Program-made: the position numbers and the translations under genes
The notes under the pieces: generated by a model
What the model was told of the DNA's origin: nothing
What the model saw: the letters and a program-made list of their open reading frames with translations, nothing else
Database searches by the model: none
Source: Candidatus Saccharimonadota bacterium
Lineage (GTDB): Bacteria; Patescibacteriota; Saccharimonadia; Saccharimonadales; Saccharimonadaceae
Assembly (NCBI GenBank): GCA_017421325.1
Contig: JAFOJO010000015.1
Location: 1 to 36,395, forward strand
Reading direction: 5' to 3'
DNA: 36,395 bases
Part shown: positions 32,090 through 36,395 of the stretch, one piece after another
Numbering within the stretch: position 1 is the first letter of the stretch
Layout of the letters: each line of letters opens with the position of its first letter

Positions 32090-33850
32090 CTAATCTTTTC
32101 TTTTAAACCAATAATGAGATTTTACAAAATATGTCACAACAACCGTTACAAATATAGACAGTGGAATCGTCACGAATTGACAATCTATCTTCGCAAAGTC
32201 TTCAGTTATAAACATTGCACCAGTATTCGGCACAGGCAAATCCTCATCATCACCAGACGACTCACTCTCATTTGGAATCAAACTCTTCAAAATCGGCATA
32301 ATGCTTTCTGGAATATGTCCAATGACAAGATTTTTTGCATTAGAAACTAGACTATATGTATAAAATAGTGAATATTCCTCTCCAAAAGTTTCTTGAGTAT
32401 ATTTCGCATCAGCAACAATAAAAGGCGCCAAAACCCTAATAAGCTCAGGGATATTTTCTTTCAAAATAATAAATTCTTCTTCAGTAACCGCTGGATTATT
32501 ATAATCACTATATTCACCAGCATAAGTTTTCAAATGATTAACAAAATCCTCTATATCGTCACTATCTGCAGTACCTTTCAAAATTTTAACAAGATCCTGA
32601 TAGGGCGGAAAATTTGCAAGAGCTTCCCCTATATCCTCATAACCCATGCTCATTAAATCTATAAAAGCGTTCCCGGCAACTCTACCAGCCACCCCATTAG
32701 TAGTATCAGTAATAAAACTAGTAAACTCACTCTGCTTATTCAAAGTCCTTAGCTGATAAGCCTGCATAATTGCCGAAAGTGGCGCCTTCACGTTGGTATC
32801 AAAATATTCCCTAGTAAAACCATTTTCTATTATAAATTGAAGCCAATCATCCATAAAATCTTTACCTTTCATGGCACCTACACTTTTTGTAAGACCATCA
32901 TTGTCCGCTAGTACATTAAACGCCCTAGAACTATCCGCAAGATCCGAAATATCCACAACCGCAGTATCAATCTCCAAATCAGCAGGATGGATCTCTTCAT
33001 AAACTCCAGTATTATAAAAACCCCAATCCTCCGGGAACATATAGCCGAGCAGCAAGTCGTTTCCATCCTTTACATCATGAATATTTGCATAATTAGTTTC
33101 TGCACTACTAGCCCTTGGCGCCCCAAAAGTATAAACATAGAAATCTTCTGCCAACATCTCATAGTCAGAAAGATTAGCATTGATATTCCTAGCAGCCAAA
33201 TCAACCACCGAACCACCGCGTGAATATCCCACAATCCAAATCTTATAGTCAGAAAGTTGCCGATCAGAAATATACTCGTTAAGTCTCTCCACAATCAGTT
33301 CAGCAGATTCGTTAAGACCAGCATGGTCACCACTCATTCCAACATTAAAGTTAGAAAGCCACTCGGTCATATAATTATAGTTACGTGGAGCAACCACAAT
33401 TAGATCCTGCTCACTCGGAAGTTTTTTTCGCGCAATGGTTGTACCCATAGAATGCCCATTTTCCTCTGAAGCTTCATCCCAACTATCATAATCGTCAAAA
33501 CCCAGCTCACCTAAAAACTTCGTCAGCTTCGGATTCGGCGTGGAACTATCAGAAGGATACCCATCAGCCTGATTTTCATAACCAGCCAACGCCAAAGCAT
33601 AAGAAACTGCACGAAGCTCTGGGTGATCACCCGTAGATGGCACATCAAAATAATGATCACTATACTCAACAGTACCAGTCGCATCCAACGCATCCCAAAC
33701 CGTTTGCCATGGTTCATCCGGATTTTCAACAAATGCATAATACGGATAAGTCACCGTATATGAATTATCAAGTGCATATACGCTACGACACATCAAAGTC
33801 GCAACCAATGCACTAAAAACGCCAAAAACCAATAAACTCTTTCTTCTCAT
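32090..33850 (-). CDS. Secreted alpha/beta-hydrolase (lipase-like) with C-terminal anchor
   Basis: A 586-residue protein. Signal peptide (KSLLVFGVFSALVATLM, ~4-26, ending VYA-LDN). The hydrolase domain (~30-290) has IWIVGYSRGGSVVDLAA, with Ser210 as the nucleophile in G-Y-S-R-G, and later FGAPRAS and an HDVKDGNDLL segment that fits the family's His/Asp region, as in lipase class 3 proteins. A helical middle is followed by LPVPNTGAM (538-546), a C-terminal transmembrane helix (IPLSIFVTVVVTYFV) and WFKRKD. The PNTG-helix-basic tail recalls a sortase sorting signal. Start at 33850 because TATAAT lies 6 nt upstream; the longer frame crosses that box. Substrate unknown: lipid, ester or peptide. 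Confidence 0.8.
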   Translation of the reverse strand: MRRKSLLVFGVFSALVATLMCRSVYALDNSYTVTYPYYAFVENPDEPWQTVWDALDATGTVEYSDHYFDVPSTGDHPELRAVSYALALAGYENQADGYPSDSSTPNPKLTKFLGELGFDDYDSWDEASEENGHSMGTTIARKKLPSEQDLIVVAPRNYNYMTEWLSNFNVGMSGDHAGLNESAELIVERLNEYISDRQLSDYKIWIVGYSRGGSVVDLAARNINANLSDYEMLAEDFYVYTFGAPRASSAETNYANIHDVKDGNDLLLGYMFPEDWGFYNTGVYEEIHPADLEIDTAVVDISDLADSSRAFNVLADNDGLTKSVGAMKGKDFMDDWLQFIIENGFTREYFDTNVKAPLSAIMQAYQLRTLNKQSEFTSFITDTTNGVAGRVAGNAFIDLMSMGYEDIGEALANFPPYQDLVKILKGTADSDDIEDFVNHLKTYAGEYSDYNNPAVTEEEFIILKENIPELIRVLAPFIVADAKYTQETFGEEYSLFYTYSLVSNAKNLVIGHIPESIMPILKSLIPNESESSGDDEDLPVPNTGAMFITEDFAKIDCQFVTIPLSIFVTVVVTYFVKSHYWFKRKD

Positions 33851-33856
33851 ATCTAC

Positions 33857-33865
33857 ATTATAGCA
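33857..33865 (-). promoter_or_regulatory. Extended -10 promoter, leaderless type
   Basis: Minus strand TGC-TATAAT, 6 nt before the ATG at 33850. Confidence 0.7.
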
Positions 33866-33897
33866 CAAGCATTATATTATCATAGCTACAGCTTTTT

Positions 33898-33906
33898 TGC
33901 TATAAT
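33898..33906 (+). promoter_or_regulatory. Extended -10 promoter, leaderless type
   Basis: TGC-TATAAT, 6 nt before the ATG at 33913. It is divergent to the hydrolase promoter, 32 nt away. Confidence 0.7.
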
Positions 33907-33912
33907 TAAAAT

Positions 33913-34884
33913 ATGACAACAAGTAAAACAACTCTAACCAAATCAGAAGCCAAAACCATCCAAACCAAAAAGCCTACCTCTTCCAAGAAAACTAATTTCT
34001 TACACAAAATCTTCGGCGAGCTAAATATGTCTTGGCCAATTGTTATCATTTTTGCCATCGCAATGGGTGTCTACACCGCCTTAATGGCTATGCTCGTCCC
34101 AGACGGCAATTCATTTCACGACATCGCTGTCACCGCAGAATGGTGGGTGCTTCCTGCCATCCTCGTCATCGTCAACTGTAAAAAGCCATCCGAAGCCGCC
34201 CTCAAAGTTTTTGTTTTCTTTCTAATCTCACAGCCACTCGTTTATCTCATTCAAGTTCCGTTCAACTCTATGGGCTGGCAATTATTCGGCTACTACTCTT
34301 ATTGGTTTAAAATTACCCTTCTTACTCTTCCAGCCGGTTTTATCGCCTGGTATATGAAAAAAGACCAGTGGTATTCTGGCCTAATCCTTTCCTCTATGAC
34401 TATTTTTCTTGCCTATGTTGGCTTAGGTATTGTTCGCGGCTTTAACAATGATTTCCCCAACCATTTACTCACTCTAATTTACTGTTTCGGCATTATTCCT
34501 ATCTTCATTTTTGGCATTTTCCATAAATGGCAACCTCGCATTATTACTACCATCATCACCGTTGTCGCAACCATCATTTTCGCAGTCGCATTTGGTAGTC
34601 ATGAAAAATACGACAGCATTTATCGCAGCGGCTACGATACTGCCGACGGGACCATCGTCCAATTCGAATTTGGCGATGAACCATTTGTCAGTTTTTGGTC
34701 TGGGGAGGGACAAGGCAACGTAGAAATTATCAACGCCGGCGATTTAGGCTACAATCTTAAGCTCAGCGGAGAAAAAGGCTTCACTTACCATTTTTCTATT
34801 ACCGATAGCACAGGCAACGAATATAACTATCGCTACTTTTTCGACCAAGACCAAAACACCTTAATCTTAGAGCTAGATGATTAG
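33913..34884 (+). CDS. Polytopic membrane protein with C-terminal exterior beta domain
   Basis: A 323-residue protein. A Lys/Thr/Ser-rich cytoplasmic N-terminus (1-38, rich in TKSEAKTIQTKKPTSSKK) precedes about seven helices (~40-235), and a hydrophilic C-terminal beta-rich domain (~240-323: VQFEFGDEP, VEIINAGDLGYNLKLSG, FTYHFSITDSTG, ending LILELDD). I do not recognise a family. It is a single gene with its own leaderless promoter, divergent from the hydrolase. Confidence 0.68.
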   Translation: MTTSKTTLTKSEAKTIQTKKPTSSKKTNFLHKIFGELNMSWPIVIIFAIAMGVYTALMAMLVPDGNSFHDIAVTAEWWVLPAILVIVNCKKPSEAALKVFVFFLISQPLVYLIQVPFNSMGWQLFGYYSYWFKITLLTLPAGFIAWYMKKDQWYSGLILSSMTIFLAYVGLGIVRGFNNDFPNHLLTLIYCFGIIPIFIFGIFHKWQPRIITTIITVVATIIFAVAFGSHEKYDSIYRSGYDTADGTIVQFEFGDEPFVSFWSGEGQGNVEIINAGDLGYNLKLSGEKGFTYHFSITDSTGNEYNYRYFFDQDQNTLILELDD

Positions 34885-34979
34885 ACGCACCTTCTAAGTT
34901 ATTTACCTTATCTAATAAATCACATTTTGTTCCGCCAAGGTATACTAAATCCCAAATCTATGATATAATATATAGGCAT

Positions 34980-35056
34980 GGTACCGTAGCTCAGCTGGTT
35001 AGAGCGTGGGACTCATAAGCCCAAGGTCACTGGTTCAAGCCCAGTCGGTACTACCA
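34980..35056 (+). tRNA. tRNA-Met(CAT), elongator type
   Basis: A 77-nt cloverleaf with encoded CCA. Acceptor GGTACCG/CGGTACT (G1-U72 wobble), D-arm GCTC/GAGC, anticodon loop CTCATAA, stem TGGGA/GCCCA with one A-G mismatch next to the loop. The D-arm and the lack of C1-A72 separate it from the initiator at 11241-11317. A CAU tRNA could alternatively be the Ile(k2CAU) species; elongator Met is favoured by loop and D-arm. TATAAT at 34964-34969. Confidence 0.88.
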
Positions 35057-35066
35057 GATTACGAGT

Positions 35067-35093
35067 AACATTTCCCTTCGGGGATTTTTTGTT
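35067..35093 (+). terminator. Terminator of tRNA-Met
   Basis: TCCC-TTCG-GGGA hairpin (UUCG tetraloop) with flanking AACA/TGTT pairing and a TTTTTT run. Confidence 0.85.
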
Positions 35094-35105
35094 GCCACAA
35101 ATCCA

Positions 35106-35134
35106 TTGCAATAAACCCCGCATCAAGTTATAAT
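35106..35134 (+). promoter_or_regulatory. Promoter of FISUMP gene C and its RNA leader
   Basis: TTGCAA (35106-35111), 17-nt spacer, TATAAT (35129-35134). TATAATTAAAA is shared exactly with the copy B promoter. Confidence 0.75.
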
Positions 35135-35140
35135 TAAAAT

Positions 35141-35307
35141 GCTACATTCTAATTTCCAAAACTAAGCATTTTTTAATAATGCTAGTTACACAATTTAATG
35201 GTACCGTAAGGAATTTTAATTGTGTAACTTGCTTAGTTGGCAATTAGGATGTAGCACCCTTGCGGTGCCATTTTTGTATTACTACCCCGTTTACACAAAA
35301 TGGCATC
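35141..35307 (+). ncRNA. Structured 5' leader RNA with long-range pseudoknot, copy C
   Basis: Helices: P1 35141-35154 with 35242-35255 (14 bp, one G-U), with a compensatory A-T to T-A swap at the third pair relative to copy B; P2 35160-35168 with 35230-35238 (9 bp, sequence unrelated to copy B); P4 35185-35195 with 35218-35228 (11 bp, unrelated sequence). P3 has no counterpart. Apical loop GGTACCGTAAGG (35200-35211) is complementary over 12 nt (two wobbles) to CCTTGCGGTGCC (35258-35269). P5 35264-35274 with 35297-35307 overlaps this strand. The 22-nt loop gives room for the pseudoknot. Confidence 0.78.
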
Positions 35308-35342
35308 ACAAAGATTAGATAACTATATAAGCGAGGTAAGTG

Positions 35343-36395
35343 ATGGGTAAAACCGCTAAAACTAAAAGCAAAGTAAAGGTGCATAGAATCATAGAGAGCA
35401 GAACAGACGTCTTCTACTATGCTTTCCGTAATGTATTGTTAATTTCTATTCCTCTTCTTACAGTCTCTGGTTTAGTCTTATCTCATTTATCATTTCATAG
35501 CTCTGCTACGAGCTCTGGCTCAGACAACCTAGCTATTACTATCTCATCATCTTGTACTTTATCTAGTGTAGTTAATATTCCTCATAATGCAGAAGTATAT
35601 AATGGTAACTATCTAGGGGATATAGGAAAGACTACCATTACTACACTATGTAATGACAGTAATGGGTATAGTGTATATGCAGTAGGGTATAGTAATAATG
35701 AAGAAGGCAATAATAAACTAATAAACTCAGAATACCCACAATATAGTATAGACACAGGATTAGCTGCTAGTGGTCTTACTTCCGCATGGGCTATGAAGTT
35801 AAACAATATACCAGATGATCCTTCTCCTACTCCTCCTACTATAGAAAGTGACTATAATAATACATATGGCATAGTACCAGCATACTGGACTAAAGTAGCT
35901 AGTAGAGCTTCTGGCACTACAGATATGGCTAAGGGGTCTAGCTTTACTACCACTTATGCTGTATACGCATCATCTAGTCAGTATGCAGGTACTTATCAGG
36001 GACAGGTGAAGTATTTACTAACACATCCATATTCTACCGATGAACATATATATTACATGCAAGAAGTAGATACTTGGAAAAATACACTAGCATTAGAACA
36101 AAGTGTGCAAGCTATAGATAAAAGAGATGGTAAGAAGTATTGGGTAACTAAATTACAGGATGGAAATGTTTGGATGACGCAAAACTTAGATTTTGATATA
36201 GCAGCCAATACCGTGCTTAATTCCCAAACTACAGATCTAAATGTAGCTTATGACTCTAGTACTGGACAATATGCAGAATATAGTGATGGATATACAAAAG
36301 ACAATGGAGTAATATACTATACTCCAGCTAGCACAGCTACCACTATAGATTTTACTGGTACTAATGTTTCTGGTTGGCAGAATATTAATACTGCA
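35343..36395 (+). CDS. FISUMP-domain surface protein, copy C (3' partial)
   Basis: Open for 351 codons to the window end. The ATG at 35343 has GAGGT about 7 nt upstream. Layout as copy B: cytoplasmic basic N-terminus (GKTAKTKSKVKVH), transmembrane helix (~29-50, NVLLISIPLLTVSGLVLSHL), SSCTLSSVVN, CNDSNGYSVYAVG, then DGNVWMTQNLDFDI, where the Cys of the KCWMTQNL block is replaced by Val. Residues ~80-225 are nearly identical to copy B (shared EEGNNKLINS, YPQYSIDTG, ESDYNNTYGIVP), and later parts diverge, so the gene is a mosaic. The missing 3' part should hold the lectin-like end. Confidence 0.88.
   Translation, partial: MGKTAKTKSKVKVHRIIESRTDVFYYAFRNVLLISIPLLTVSGLVLSHLSFHSSATSSGSDNLAITISSSCTLSSVVNIPHNAEVYNGNYLGDIGKTTITTLCNDSNGYSVYAVGYSNNEEGNNKLINSEYPQYSIDTGLAASGLTSAWAMKLNNIPDDPSPTPPTIESDYNNTYGIVPAYWTKVASRASGTTDMAKGSSFTTTYAVYASSSQYAGTYQGQVKYLLTHPYSTDEHIYYMQEVDTWKNTLALEQSVQAIDKRDGKKYWVTKLQDGNVWMTQNLDFDIAANTVLNSQTTDLNVAYDSSTGQYAEYSDGYTKDNGVIYYTPASTATTIDFTGTNVSGWQNINTA

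Overview
The window reads as a chromosome segment of a small-genome Patescibacterium (CPR), most likely a Candidatus Saccharibacteria (TM7)-type organism. That placement is inferred. It rests on very short spacers, three large paralogous FISUMP-type surface proteins, a minimal type IV pilus/ComEC set, a PfkB-class I aldolase fusion, and many genes whose start codon lies 6-7 nt after a TATAAT box. UGA is used as a stop (grpE ends in TGA), so the code is the standard bacterial one and not the UGA=Gly code of Gracilibacteria/Absconditabacteria.

Layout. 1-1552: 3' part of a first FISUMP protein. 1597-6643: PfkB-like/aldolase fusion, ribosomal protein bL25, a small membrane protein, the heat-shock pair hrcA-grpE under a CIRCE operator, and a small orphan protein. 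6699-11159: adenylate kinase-like enzyme, a surface protein with two probable lamin-tail domains, and a tight three-gene set (membrane protein, 79-aa helical protein, FAD oxidoreductase lacking both active-site cysteines). 11241-17770, all on the minus strand: initiator tRNA, three prepilin-like genes, an FtsL/DivIC-like protein, tRNA-Arg(TCT), a methyltransferase, the PilB motor ATPase and a 34-residue basic protein. 17808-19752: promoter, structured RNA leader and a complete FISUMP gene. 19845-22606: a small membrane protein overlapping a membrane-anchored Clp/AAA+ ATPase with a degenerate first ATPase module. 22644-26582, minus strand: a small hypothetical gene, tRNA-Ser, then the comEC-yebC-CDF transporter operon. 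26683-27045: two tRNA-Arg genes with tandem copies of a tRNA 3' end. 27249-32064: an island-like insertion carrying a subtilisin-like protease with leucine-rich repeats and a dockerin, plus a membrane-anchored partner with a possible cohesin-like domain. 32090-34884: secreted alpha/beta hydrolase and a membrane protein. 34980-36395: tRNA-Met, a second copy of the RNA leader, and the 5' part of a third FISUMP gene.

The most notable signal is the RNA leader shared by the second and third FISUMP genes. Its 5' half differs in sequence between copies but keeps long helices, with compensatory changes. An invariant apical loop is complementary over 12 nt to a downstream strand, and that strand can instead form a hairpin just before the ribosome-binding region. 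Both copies sit immediately after a TATAAT promoter, so this is a plausible undescribed cis-regulatory RNA controlling a lectin-like surface protein family. The second strongest signal is the uniform TGn-TATAAT-6/7 nt-ATG arrangement before twelve genes, which predicts leaderless mRNAs.

Functionally, the window combines DNA uptake (type IV pilus parts plus ComEC), surface interaction (FISUMP proteins, dockerin protease, lamin-tail protein, hydrolase) and a thin layer of core metabolism, protein quality control and tRNAs. This suits an epibiotic, host-dependent lifestyle. All functional statements come from reading the sequence; no database search was run.
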